NCBI RefSeq assembly: GCF_001544515.1
Contig: NZ_FCOL02000026.1
Span: forward strand, 22,169-86,168
Direction of reading: 5' to 3'
Length of the DNA: 64,000 nucleotides
DNA from: Caballeronia terrestris
Lineage (GTDB): Bacteria > Pseudomonadota > Gammaproteobacteria > Burkholderiales > Burkholderiaceae
Shown: positions 1 through 8,204 of the stretch, piece after piece
Layout of the letters: each line of letters starts with the position of its first letter
Numbering within the stretch: the first letter of the stretch is position 1
The notes under the pieces: model-generated
The model's input: the letters and a program-made list of their open reading frames with translations, nothing else
Database searches by the model: none
What the model was told of the DNA's origin: nothing
Position numbers and translations under genes: made by a program

Positions 1-656
1 CGCTCGATCTGTTCAAAATCCACACGTTCAGCGTGGGGCTGCTCGGCAATCTCTTTGCGCGCATCGGCAGCGGCGCGATGCCGTATCTGATTCCGCTGCT
101 GCTGCAGGTGAGCCTCGGTTATACGGCGTTTCAGGCGGGGATGATGATGCTGCCCGTCGCGGCGGCGGGGATGCTGTGCAAGCGGCTCGTCACGCGCCTC
201 ATCGAACGCCACGGCTACCGGCGGGTGCTCGTGGTGAACACGGTGCTCGTCGGGCTGATGATGGCGAGCTTCGGGCTCGTGAGTCCGGGCGAGCCGCTGT
301 GGCTGCGGCTCGTGCAACTGGCGATCTTCGGCGGGGTCAACTCGATGCAGTTCACCGCGATGAACACGCTGACGCTGAAAGACCTCGGAACGGGCGGCGC
401 GAGCAGCGGCAACAGCCTCTTTTCGCTGGTGCAGATGCTTTCGATGAGCCTCGGCGTGACAGTCGCGGGCGCGATCCTCGCGACGTTCACCGGTTTGCTG
501 CCGCGCGTCACCGAGACGAATTCGCTACCTGCTTTCCACGCGACGTTTCTCTGCGTCGGCGTGATTACGGCGGCTACGGCGTGGATTTTCGGGCAGCTCG
601 CGCCGGAGATCCGCGCGATTCCCAAAAGGAAGGCGGACCCGTCGGAATCGAACTAG
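1..656 (+). CDS. MFS multidrug/solute exporter, DHA2 type, C-terminal part (5' truncated by window edge)
   Basis: The reading frame is open from base 3, so the gene starts before the window and about 218 C-terminal residues are visible. They contain several hydrophobic helices, an arginine-rich loop (MLCKRLVTRLIERHGYRR) typical of the cytoplasmic MFS loop motif, and a basic tail. The segment QFTAMNTLTL resembles the MdtD/EmrB (DHA2) branch, inner-membrane proton antiporters that export drugs or metabolites. The substrate cannot be read from this part. No partner gene (membrane fusion protein or outer-membrane factor) is visible downstream. Confidence 0.8.
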   Translation, partial: LDLFKIHTFSVGLLGNLFARIGSGAMPYLIPLLLQVSLGYTAFQAGMMMLPVAAAGMLCKRLVTRLIERHGYRRVLVVNTVLVGLMMASFGLVSPGEPLWLRLVQLAIFGGVNSMQFTAMNTLTLKDLGTGGASSGNSLFSLVQMLSMSLGVTVAGAILATFTGLLPRVTETNSLPAFHATFLCVGVITAATAWIFGQLAPEIRAIPKRKADPSESN

Positions 657-916
657 GCGCTTGCCATGCGAATGCCGCCACCCGGCCGATTCCGCCGTCC
701 GGTCGTGCGTCGCGCACTCGAACGGTGCGTGCGGCACCGCTTGGCGGCGCGAATTCGTCCGCCGCTGAGCACCGCCCCGCACGCGCGAGCCAATGAACAC
801 ACGAATATGCGGCATCGTCTTGAAATTGCTGAAAACGCGCATGGATCTTGCTCGGACGTTCGGGCGCCTATCCTGTAAACTCAAGAGCTACGTCAATCCG
901 CCAACGCCCCGACACC

Positions 917-2191
917 ATGAGCATGGTTGAACTCGACCCTCCCCGCTTCCAGCCGCCGCGCCCGATCGCCGGCGACGATGGCTCGCGGCGCACCGTCCTG
1001 TACGGCGAATACACCGTGTTCAGCGTGTTCCAGCCGGTGTTCTCGGTGTCGCACCGGCGTGCGATCGGCTATCACGCGTCCCTGCGCGCCCGCGACGACA
1101 CCGGCCGCCACGTACCGTCGCCCGAGGTGTTCACGCAGGCGGCGCGCCGCGGCGACTTGCTGGAACTCGGGCGGCTCGCGGAATCGCTGCATCTGGGCAA
1201 CTTCTTCGCGTTCGACAGCAACGACGAATGGCTTTTCCTGAGCCTGCACCCCGCCGCGTTGATGGACACGAGCTACGGCGACGCGCTCCTCGCCGCGCTC
1301 AAGGAACTGGGATTGCCGCCGCAGCGCGTGGTGCTCGAAGTGCCCGAGCAGGCGGGCGGCGAGACGACGCGCTTCGCCGAAATCATCGATTCGCTGCGCA
1401 AGTCGGGCTTTCTGATCTCGCTCGACGGCTTCGGCGTCAAGCATTCGAATATCGACCGCGTGTGGCATCTGCGGCCGGACATCGTCACGCTCGATCGCTG
1501 CATCCTGCAGCAGGCGAGCGAGCACAAGCACATCGAGCGCGTGCTGCCGGGGCTCGTGTCGCTGCTGCACGAATCGGGGCAACTCGTCCTGATGGGCGGT
1601 CTCACGACCGAGCGCGACGCGCTGATTGCGCTCGAATGCAACGTCGATTTCGTGCAGGGCGCGTATTTCGCCGGACCGAGCGTCGATGCCGTCAAGCCGC
1701 AGGCCGCCGCGCACGTGATGGATGCGCTGTCGGCAGCGTCGCGCGAACGGGTCGCGGCGCGCGAGCGGGCGCAGGCGGCGCGGCTTGCTCCGTATGTGAG
1801 CGGGCTGGAGAACGCGGCGTCGCGGTTGATCGAAGGCGAGCCGCTCCAGGCGGCGACGCGCGATCTGCTGCAATTGCTCGATACGGCGCGCTGCTTTTTG
1901 CTGGACCACGCGGGGCGGCAGATCGGCGACAACGTCGTGCCGATCGTGCGGACCTCGCAGCGCGCGAAGCGCTTCAGTCCGCTGCTGCATTCGGAAGGCG
2001 CGAGCTGGGAGCGGCGGCCGTACTTCATCGAGGCGCTGCGCGCGCCGGGACGCGTGCATTTGACGGCGCCGTATCTGTCGATCAACGAAGCGCATCTTTG
2101 CGTGACGGCGTCGATCGCCGCAGAGACGCCGCGTGGGTTGCAGGTGCTGTGCGTCGATATCAACTGGGATGCGGCGATTCGGCGGCGGTGA
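917..2191 (+). CDS. Degenerate EAL-domain protein with C-terminal PAS/Cache-like domain (YkuI-like layout)
   Basis: 424 residues from the ATG at 917; the frame extends upstream to 848, but the sequence after 917 (MSMVELDPP) begins the conserved part. Residues ~35-275 have the EAL fold: FQPVFS, LEVPEQ, TLDR and FVQGAYFAGP match known blocks. The signature EAL motif reads HAS (YHASLR), the usual double-Asp motif reads LDGFG, and the late glutamate block reads GGLTTE. Several metal-binding acidic residues of a c-di-GMP phosphodiesterase are therefore missing. The C-terminal ~130 residues (LDTARCFLL...QVLCVDINWD) resemble the small sensor domain of YkuI-type proteins. I infer a non-catalytic c-di-GMP receptor or scaffold rather than an active phosphodiesterase. 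No GGDEF or membrane segment is visible. Confidence 0.8.
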   Translation: MSMVELDPPRFQPPRPIAGDDGSRRTVLYGEYTVFSVFQPVFSVSHRRAIGYHASLRARDDTGRHVPSPEVFTQAARRGDLLELGRLAESLHLGNFFAFDSNDEWLFLSLHPAALMDTSYGDALLAALKELGLPPQRVVLEVPEQAGGETTRFAEIIDSLRKSGFLISLDGFGVKHSNIDRVWHLRPDIVTLDRCILQQASEHKHIERVLPGLVSLLHESGQLVLMGGLTTERDALIALECNVDFVQGAYFAGPSVDAVKPQAAAHVMDALSAASRERVAARERAQAARLAPYVSGLENAASRLIEGEPLQAATRDLLQLLDTARCFLLDHAGRQIGDNVVPIVRTSQRAKRFSPLLHSEGASWERRPYFIEALRAPGRVHLTAPYLSINEAHLCVTASIAAETPRGLQVLCVDINWDAAIRRR

Positions 2192-2625
2192 TTTTGGGGC
2201 GCCCTTCGGTTTGCGTCCGCTTGCCCCTTTCCCGCTCTTAGAGTTCGCGAACGGCAGATTTACCGCCGTCAGCGTCAACGTAGCCTCCTGTAGTCGCGGC
2301 GGGGCCCCTGACTCCGTCAGCGTCAATGTTCAAGCGCTGAATTTTTCCGCTTGAGCCTCGGTCAGTATTAGCACTCGGCTCCGCCCCTCGCCGAGCACTT
2401 TTCAAATTCCCTCCGCAGCACAATCCTCCTACAGATCAGCACGATCGTCATAACGTGCCGCGATCGATTCCTCGTACGCTTGGCTGAGTTCGCGGCGGCT
2501 TCATGGATAGCCCGCCGCGTCACACTACTCGCGTGTCGACGTCATTCACAGCGCGCGATCCGCTCGCGGCAGGACCACGCGCAGCGTGGTCCTGTCCAAC
2601 CCGCTCGATCTGGAGTCGCAAAAAT
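2192..2625. other. Gene-free stretch between EAL gene and DyP gene, with an imperfect direct repeat
   Basis: No convincing gene in either strand; open frames here are short or are shadows. It holds two copies of a 16-base element (CCGTCAGCGTCAAYGT) at 2266-2281 and 2314-2329, differing at one base and 48 bases apart start to start. A GGAG ribosome-binding site at 2612-2615 serves the DyP start at 2626. Confidence 0.5.
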
Positions 2626-4128
2626 ATGTCATCTCTCGATACCCTCCTTGGCGCACCCGTTCGCTGGAACCAGGCCGCACTCGATGCCGACACGAGAACC
2701 TTCCTCGACGACCTGCAGGCGAACATCCTCAAGGGCCACGGCCGGCATCACAGCGCGCACGTCTTCATGAGCTTCCAGGGACTCGAGCCCGACCAGGTCG
2801 CCGAACTCGTCCGCGCGCTCGGGATGGCCTGCACGAGCGCCCACGAACAACTGCGCGGCAACAAGCGCCTGCCGCCGTTCCTCGACGGCGGCCCGGTCCG
2901 CTGCCTATTCCTGAGCGCGAGCGGCTACAAGGCGCTCGGTCCGAACGTCGAGATTCCGCCGGGCGAGGCGTTCCGCGCGGGCATGGCTGCGCGCGGCGCC
3001 GACCTCGGCGATCCCGACCGCGCCCGATGGGGCGCGCACGGCTGGTCGTACACGCCGCCCGACGCGATGTTTTTGGTGGCGAACGCGGACCCGCAATCCG
3101 TCGATGCCGATGCCGATGCCGTCAAGGCCTGGCTCACGCTCACCGGCGTGACGGTGCTCGCCGTCGAGCGCGGCTTGCAGCAGACGCGCAATTTCCGGCC
3201 GGGCGTGGCGGAAGGCGTCGAGCATTTCGGTTACGTCGATGGCCGCAGCCAGCCGCTTTTCCTGCAGGAAGACATCGACGAGGAAGCGGTATCGCCGGGC
3301 GGCTGGGACTTCCGCTTCAAGCCGTCGCAATTCCTGGTCACCGATCCGAACGGCAGCAGTCCGCTCTCGGCGGGCAGCTACTTCGTGTTCCGCAAGCTGG
3401 AGCAGAACGTGCGCGGCTTCAACGCGGCGGAAGAGTCGCTCGGACGCAAGCTCTTCGGCATCACGGCCGAAAGCGACGCGCTCACCGACGAAGAGCAGGT
3501 GAAGCTCGACCGCGCGGGCGCGATGGTCGTCGGCCGGTTCGAGGACGGCACGCCGCTTGTCCTGTCGGACCGCGAGGCGGGCCTCGCGCCGCCGAACAAC
3601 TTCGACTATTCCGCCGATGCGGACGCGTCGAAGTGTCCGTTCCATGCGCATATCCGCAAGGTGAATCCGCGCGGGGACATAGAGCGCATCATCGGCGGTA
3701 CCGATCCCGAGCCGGGACGCCGTCCGATCATGGCGCGACGCGGCATCACGTACGGCGCGCTGCGGCCGCACAACGCGGATTTGAGCGAATTCGCCGATGC
3801 CGGGCACGAGCCGGAAAAGGACGTCGGGCTGTTGTTCATGGCGTATATGGCGAGCATCGAAGGCCAGTTCGAGTTTACGCAGAAGTCGTGGGCGAACAAT
3901 GCGTCGTTCGTCGCGAATATCAATCCGGCGAAGACGCTGCCTTCAGCGGGGATCGATCCGATCGTGGGGCAATCGGCGGATGCGGCGGTGCATGAGCATA
4001 CGTGGCTCGATGGGCACACGCCGGGGGCCGTGGCGCAGAAGATCAGCTTCGAGCAGTTCGTCACGATGAAGGGCGGGGAGTATTTCTTCGCGCCGTCGCT
4101 GACGTTCTTGCGGGGGGTGGGGTTGTAG
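2626..4128 (+). CDS. DyP-type heme peroxidase
   Basis: 500 residues from the ATG at 2626, which has a GGAG ten bases upstream. The frame is open to 2503, but that extension is low in conserved sequence. Dye-decolorising peroxidases use heme and H2O2 to oxidise bulky substrates. The family GxxDG motif is present (HFGYVDGRSQP), and the proximal heme ligand region is clear (CPFHAHIRKVNPRG). The length fits the larger cytosolic DyP classes. There is no Sec or Tat signal and no encapsulin targeting gene nearby, so I infer a cytoplasmic enzyme acting alone. The neighbouring EAL gene and antitoxin remnant say nothing about substrate. Confidence 0.88.
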   Translation: MSSLDTLLGAPVRWNQAALDADTRTFLDDLQANILKGHGRHHSAHVFMSFQGLEPDQVAELVRALGMACTSAHEQLRGNKRLPPFLDGGPVRCLFLSASGYKALGPNVEIPPGEAFRAGMAARGADLGDPDRARWGAHGWSYTPPDAMFLVANADPQSVDADADAVKAWLTLTGVTVLAVERGLQQTRNFRPGVAEGVEHFGYVDGRSQPLFLQEDIDEEAVSPGGWDFRFKPSQFLVTDPNGSSPLSAGSYFVFRKLEQNVRGFNAAEESLGRKLFGITAESDALTDEEQVKLDRAGAMVVGRFEDGTPLVLSDREAGLAPPNNFDYSADADASKCPFHAHIRKVNPRGDIERIIGGTDPEPGRRPIMARRGITYGALRPHNADLSEFADAGHEPEKDVGLLFMAYMASIEGQFEFTQKSWANNASFVANINPAKTLPSAGIDPIVGQSADAAVHEHTWLDGHTPGAVAQKISFEQFVTMKGGEYFFAPSLTFLRGVGL

Positions 4129-4163
4129 GTTTAGGGCTTTTTAACGGTGGGCTGCAAAAACTT

Positions 4164-4334
4164 CTACCATTCCGAGCGAAGTTGCCGCTGGTATTGCAGC
4201 CCATCGATTTGCTTGTGCTTCCAGATGCCGAATACATCGGCTTTGTGCTGCGAGACATAGGCGTCGATCGCGTCGCGGATGACTGCGGCGCGAGAGCGAC
4301 CTTCGGCTTTAGCAATGTTCGTTAGCGCAGACAC
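4164..4334 (-). pseudogene. Truncated ribbon-helix-helix (CopG/RHH-type) antitoxin remnant
   Basis: The minus-strand frame encodes an RHH core (LTNIAKAEGRSRAAVIRDAIDAYV) followed by the C-terminal toxin-binding tail of this antitoxin family (FGIWKHKQIDGLQYQRQLRSEW). The N-terminal beta strand that contacts DNA is missing or replaced. The longer reading, from 4397, passes through the sodB terminator and has no family resemblance, so I start at the GTG at 4334. The expected toxin gene should follow immediately, but only 35 bases separate the stop from the end of the convergent DyP gene. A solitary 5'-truncated relic of a VapBC-like toxin-antitoxin module is the best reading. Confidence 0.6.
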
Positions 4335-4347
4335 AACGTCAACGCCT

Positions 4348-4378
4348 AAAAACCAGAGAGCCCTCACGCGGAGGGCTT
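4348..4378 (-). terminator. Rho-independent terminator of sodB
   Basis: On the minus strand a 7-bp stem (AGCCCTC / GAGGGCT, arms 4371-4377 and 4359-4365) with a short loop is followed by TCTCTGGTTTTT, about 30 bases after the sodB stop codon. Confidence 0.75.
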
Positions 4379-4406
4379 TCAGACTTCCGGAAGACACCCG
4401 AGGCGC

Positions 4407-4988
4407 TTAAGCCCCGAAATTCGTCCCGGCAAATTCCCAATTCACGATATTCCAGTAAGCATCCACGAACTTCGGACGCGCATTGCGATAGTCGATGTAG
4501 TAAGCGTGTTCCCACACGTCGATCGTCAACAGCGCCTTCGAATCCGTCGTGAGCGGCGTGGCAGCGTTGCTCGTCGACACGATGTCGAGCGTGCCGTCGG
4601 CCTTCTTCACGAGCCATGCCCAGCCCGAGCCGAACGTGCCGATCGCGACCTTCGCGAACTCTTCCTTGAACTTGTCGTAGGAGCCCCACTTGGCGTTGAT
4701 CGCATCGCCGAGTGCGCCCGACGGAGCACCGCCGCCGTTCGGCGACAGGCTGTTCCAGAAGAACGTGTGATTCCAGATCTGAGCCGCGTTATTGAACACG
4801 CCGCCCGACGCCTTCTTGACGATCTCTTCGAGCGACAGGTTCTCGAACTCGGTGCCCGGAATCAGCTTGTTCAGGTTCGTCACATAGGTCTGGTGATGCT
4901 TGCCATAGTGGTACTCGAGCGTTTCTTCCGACATGTGCGGAGCCAGCGCGTTCTTGTCGAACGGGAGCGGCGGGAGCGTATGTTCCAT
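4407..4988 (-). CDS. sodB: Iron superoxide dismutase
   Basis: 193 residues, the usual SodB length. It converts superoxide to O2 and H2O2 in the cytoplasm. The N-terminal alpha-hairpin domain carries HYGKHHQTYV, the middle helix NHTFFWNSL, and the C-terminal domain the metal-ligand block DVWEHAYYIDYRN. The four metal ligands (three His, one Asp) are all in place. The gene has an AAGGAAG ribosome-binding site, its own promoter at 5050-5078 and its own terminator, so it is probably transcribed alone as well as by read-through from xseA upstream. The Fe rather than Mn assignment follows from overall resemblance to SodB and is not proven. Confidence 0.95.
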   Translation of the reverse strand: MEHTLPPLPFDKNALAPHMSEETLEYHYGKHHQTYVTNLNKLIPGTEFENLSLEEIVKKASGGVFNNAAQIWNHTFFWNSLSPNGGGAPSGALGDAINAKWGSYDKFKEEFAKVAIGTFGSGWAWLVKKADGTLDIVSTSNAATPLTTDSKALLTIDVWEHAYYIDYRNARPKFVDAYWNIVNWEFAGTNFGA

Positions 4989-5049
4989 TTTGCGTACTTC
5001 CTTCTATGTGGATTGTGGGGATCTGAGGAGTGAGGCAGTGGAGCAATGG

Positions 5050-5078
5050 ATTGTAGGCGAGTTGGGATAACCCCGCAA
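5050..5078 (-). promoter_or_regulatory. Predicted sigma-70 promoter of sodB
   Basis: On the minus strand TTGCGG (5073-5078) and TACAAT (5050-5055) are separated by 17 bases. The predicted start lies about 50 bases upstream of the sodB ATG. Confidence 0.6.
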
Positions 5079-5206
5079 ACCGCATGCCCTTTATGAGCAG
5101 GATCGCTTTCAGGACCTTTCGTGCGGCGTAAAAAATGCTCGACTGCCTCGATTTTCAGGCGTCAAAAGTACGCGCCTTTCGTGCTTTTTACGGGCTTATA
5201 GGTGAT

Positions 5207-6574
5207 TCAAAACTCGTCGGTGAGGCGCGGCTGGACGTCGGCGAGGAGCACGTCCGCCGTGCCTTCCGCGAGATGCACCGTCAGTGGCCGCTTCGGTTTC
5301 AGCGCGCCCGGCGTACGCACGGCGCGGCCTGTTTGCGCATCGATCAGCGCCGCGTAGCCGCGTTCCAGTGTGCGCCGCGGACTCAGCACCTGCAAGCGCG
5401 CCGCCAGTTCCGAAACACGCGCCGACGCGCGCTCGTGCCGCCTCGTCTGCGATGCCTGCAAGCGCTGCGCCACGCGCATCAGATGCTCACGCTCGGCGTC
5501 GAGATCGGGACGCCAGCGCTGCCAGCGCAACTGCACGAGCGCGAAGCGTCCGCGCGCATCGCGCACCGGACGCGCGCCTGCGGACGCGAGCCGGGTCGCG
5601 AGCTGCCGCAGATGCGTGCGCTGCCGTTCGAGCCGCTCGGTCGGGCTCACGAGCCGGCGTGCGAGCCAGTCGAGTTGCTGCGCGCGACGCTCCATCATGC
5701 GGCCGAAGCCGCGCGCGAGCGTCGCGTGACGGTGATCGAGATCGCGCAGCAGCATCACGCGTTGCGGACTCACGAGTTCGGCGGCGGCGGTGGGCGTCGG
5801 CGCGCGGACGTCGGCGGCGAAATCGGCGATCGTGAAATCGGTTTCGTGGCCGACGCCGCTCACCACCGGCACCGCGCTCTCGGCGATCGCGCGCGCGAGC
5901 ACTTCTTCGTTGAACGCCCAGAGATCCTCGATCGAGCCGCCGCCCCGGCAGACGATCAGCACATCGACTTCGCGCCGCGCGCTCGCTGCCTCGACCATCG
6001 CGGCGAGCTTCGCGCTCACGCCGGCGCCCTGCACCGGCGCGGGATAGACGATCACGGGAATATGCGGCGCGCGTCGGCACAGCGTAGTGAGCACGTCGCG
6101 CAACGCTGCGGCCTGCAGCGACGTGACGATGCCGATCGCACGCGGATGCGCGGGCAACGCGCGCTTTCTCTCGGCGGCGAAGAGCCCTTCGCTTTCGAGT
6201 TGCGCCTTCAGACGCAAGAACGCTTCGAAGAGCCGCCCTTGCCCCGTGCGGCGCACGGCCTCGACATTCAGTTGCAATTCGCCGCGCGGCTCGTACATCG
6301 TGACGAGCGCGCGGACTTCGATCTTGTCGCCTTCGCGCGGCGTGAATTCCGCGTATTGCGCACGGCCGCGGAACATGACGCAGCGCATCTGCGCCTGCGC
6401 GTCCTTGATCGAGAAGTACCAGTGGCCGCTCGCTGCGCGCGTGAAATTCGACACTTCGCCCGACACCCATACGAGCGGAAACGACCGTTCGAGCATGGAG
6501 CCGATCGCGCGATTAAGCGCGGAAACGGGGATGACGGCGTCGCCGCCCTGCTGGGACAAGGGATCGGAATTCAT
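5207..6574 (-). CDS. xseA: Exodeoxyribonuclease VII large subunit
   Basis: 455 residues from the ATG at 6574 (MNSDPLSQQ); a TTG start at 6634 would add 20 unconserved residues. XseA is the catalytic subunit of ExoVII, which degrades single-stranded DNA to oligonucleotides with the small subunit XseB (not in this window). The N-terminal OB fold is visible (LVWVSGEVSNFTRAASGHWYF), followed by the catalytic core (ALPAHPRAIGIVTS...DVLIVCRGGGSIEDLWAFN...SGVGHETDFTIADFAAD...APTPTAAAE) and then a long charged helical region. It is 218 bases upstream of sodB on the same strand. Confidence 0.95.
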   Translation of the reverse strand: MNSDPLSQQGGDAVIPVSALNRAIGSMLERSFPLVWVSGEVSNFTRAASGHWYFSIKDAQAQMRCVMFRGRAQYAEFTPREGDKIEVRALVTMYEPRGELQLNVEAVRRTGQGRLFEAFLRLKAQLESEGLFAAERKRALPAHPRAIGIVTSLQAAALRDVLTTLCRRAPHIPVIVYPAPVQGAGVSAKLAAMVEAASARREVDVLIVCRGGGSIEDLWAFNEEVLARAIAESAVPVVSGVGHETDFTIADFAADVRAPTPTAAAELVSPQRVMLLRDLDHRHATLARGFGRMMERRAQQLDWLARRLVSPTERLERQRTHLRQLATRLASAGARPVRDARGRFALVQLRWQRWRPDLDAEREHLMRVAQRLQASQTRRHERASARVSELAARLQVLSPRRTLERGYAALIDAQTGRAVRTPGALKPKRPLTVHLAEGTADVLLADVQPRLTDEF

Positions 6575-6988
6575 GGGAAAGGTGAGTTTGAACAGACCGG
6601 ACGGACGATACGCCATTCGGCCATGCGGCGCCAAAAAGGCTCGCGGAGTTTATCAAGTGTCCACACAGAAGGACTTACCGAAAGGCGCAGCGGACGGCTC
6701 GGGAAAGGCCGTGCGACGGTTTCAAGTGTCTGATTTTGAATGACAAAATTCGTGGAATGGTTCGCATCGCCGAGAGAAGGCTTTTCCGAAGCGGATTCTG
6801 GCGTTTTCGTCAGCAAGTTCTTCACAGAGTTATCCACAGGCTGTGAATGGCGTACGCGCCGTTGCGGCGACTGGCGTCCATGGCGCTCGCGCGCTAGAGT
6901 GCCGGGTTCAAGACCACCGCTTTAAGGAGATCCCCGCCGATGCAGAACCCGTCGCGCTTCGTCCTCGCTTCTGGCGAAAAGTCGGTCC
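6575..6988. other. Divergent intergenic region xseA/lpxK
   Basis: No gene is supported here. The region separates two divergent genes and must hold both promoters. It contains a perfect DnaA-box sequence inside an inverted repeat, listed separately. No strong sigma-70 pair was found by eye. Confidence 0.5.
6821..6847. promoter_or_regulatory. DnaA-box consensus within a 7-bp inverted repeat
   Basis: TTCACAG (6821-6827) and CTGTGAA (6841-6847) are exact inverted repeats separated by 13 bases. The spacer includes TTATCCACA (6830-6838), a perfect match to the DnaA-box consensus. Whether DnaA or another factor binds is unknown; there is only this one box, so it is not an origin. Confidence 0.45.
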
Positions 6989-8005
6989 ATGTCTGATTTC
7001 AAGCCGCCGATCGAAAACTTCTTCGCGCGCGAATGGCGCACGCGCGGCTGGGTCGCGTGGGCGCTCACGCCGTTCGCTTGCCTCTTCGGCGCCGTCGCCG
7101 CGACGCGCCGCGCGCTCTTCGAACTCGGTTGGATCAAGCGGGTGGACGTGGGCGTGCCGGTCGTGATCGTCGGCAATGTAACCGTCGGAGGGACCGGCAA
7201 GACGCCGACCGTAATCGCGCTCGTCGAGGCGCTGCGGGCGGCGGGCTTCCAGCCGGGCGTGGTGTCGCGCGGCTACGGCGCGAAGGTCGACCAGGCGACG
7301 AGCGTCACGCCGACGAGCTTGCCCGACAAGGTCGGCGACGAGCCGCTGCTCATCGCACGCCGCACGCACGCGCCGGTGTTCGTGTGCCCGGACCGCGTCG
7401 CCGCGGCTCAAGCGCTGCTGAAAGCGAACCCGTCGGTGGACGTAATCGTGAGCGACGACGGCCTTCAGCACTACCGCCTCTCCCGCGCGTTCGAACTCGT
7501 CGTCTTCGACGACCGTCTCGGCGGCAACAACTTCCTGCTTCCGGCGGGCCCGTTGCGCGAGCCGATGTCGCGCCGCCGCGATGCGACGCTCATCAACAGC
7601 CCATACGAGCGCACCCTGCCGCCGTGGCCGAACACGTTCCCGCTCGACCTCCAATCCGGCGATGCGTGGCTCCTCGACGATCCCACCGTGCGCCGGCCGC
7701 TGGCGCAGTTCGCGGGCGAGCGCGTCGTGGCGGCGGCGGGCATCGGATCGCCCGAGCGTTTCTTCGCGACGCTGCGCGCGGCGGGCATCACGCCGGCGAC
7801 GCGCGCGTTCCCCGATCACTACTCGTACCAGGACAATCCGTTCGCCGGCATCGACGCCGATTCGATCCTGATCACCGAGAAGGATGCAGTAAAATTCGGG
7901 GCCTGGCGTGACGCGCGGATCTGGGTCGTTCCGGTCGAAGCCGTGCTGAAGCCCCGCCTCATCGCTCTAGTTGTGGAGAAACTCCGTGGACGCACGCCTG
8001 CTTGA
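6989..8005 (+). CDS. lpxK: Tetraacyldisaccharide 4'-kinase
   Basis: 338 residues. LpxK phosphorylates the 4' position of the tetraacyldisaccharide 1-phosphate to give lipid IVA, in lipid A synthesis at the inner membrane. The N-terminal hydrophobic segment (WVAWALTPFACLFGAVAA) precedes the P-loop VGNVTVGGTGKTPTV; SDDGLQHYRL and FPDHYSY are further family blocks. It is the first gene of an lpxK-ycaR-kdsB cluster, a common pairing of lipid A and Kdo synthesis. Its 3' end overlaps the next gene by 20 bases, suggesting translational coupling. Confidence 0.95.
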   Translation: MSDFKPPIENFFAREWRTRGWVAWALTPFACLFGAVAATRRALFELGWIKRVDVGVPVVIVGNVTVGGTGKTPTVIALVEALRAAGFQPGVVSRGYGAKVDQATSVTPTSLPDKVGDEPLLIARRTHAPVFVCPDRVAAAQALLKANPSVDVIVSDDGLQHYRLSRAFELVVFDDRLGGNNFLLPAGPLREPMSRRRDATLINSPYERTLPPWPNTFPLDLQSGDAWLLDDPTVRRPLAQFAGERVVAAAGIGSPERFFATLRAAGITPATRAFPDHYSYQDNPFAGIDADSILITEKDAVKFGAWRDARIWVVPVEAVLKPRLIALVVEKLRGRTPA

Positions 8006-8192
8006 AATCCTCGTCTGCCCGATCTGCAAGGGCCCGCTCACTTACGATCGCGCGGCGCAGGAGCTCATCTGCAGCGCGGACAAGCTCGCGTACCCGATCC
8101 GCGACGGCATTCCCGTGATGCTCGCCGAGGAAGCGCGGCAGACGGTTGAAGGCACGCCCGTCGAGCCGATCAAGCCCGCCAGCGGCAACTGA
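7986..8192 (+). CDS. Trm112 family protein (YcaR-like)
   Basis: 68 residues from a GTG at 7986, chosen because family members start VDARLLEILVCP and a GGAG lies about 8 bases upstream. The short zinc-ribbon-like fold has CPICKGPL near the N-terminus; a second pair of cysteines is reduced to one (ELICSADK). YcaR proteins are conserved between lpxK and kdsB in proteobacteria, and their function is not settled. The gene overlaps lpxK and ends 12 bases before kdsB, so it is part of that operon. Confidence 0.9.
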   Translation: MDARLLEILVCPICKGPLTYDRAAQELICSADKLAYPIRDGIPVMLAEEARQTVEGTPVEPIKPASGN

Positions 8193-8204
8193 GATTTATC
8201 CGCG

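Noticed and set aside
893..2326. Long antisense open frame (477 codons) opposite the EAL gene, and many like it across the window
   Set aside because: High-GC DNA gives long stop-free antisense frames. These proteins are Arg/Ala-rich with no family motifs, while the opposite strand codes for a recognisable protein.
6821..6847. Replication origin
   Set aside because: Only one DnaA box, no AT-rich unwinding region and no dnaA/dnaN nearby.
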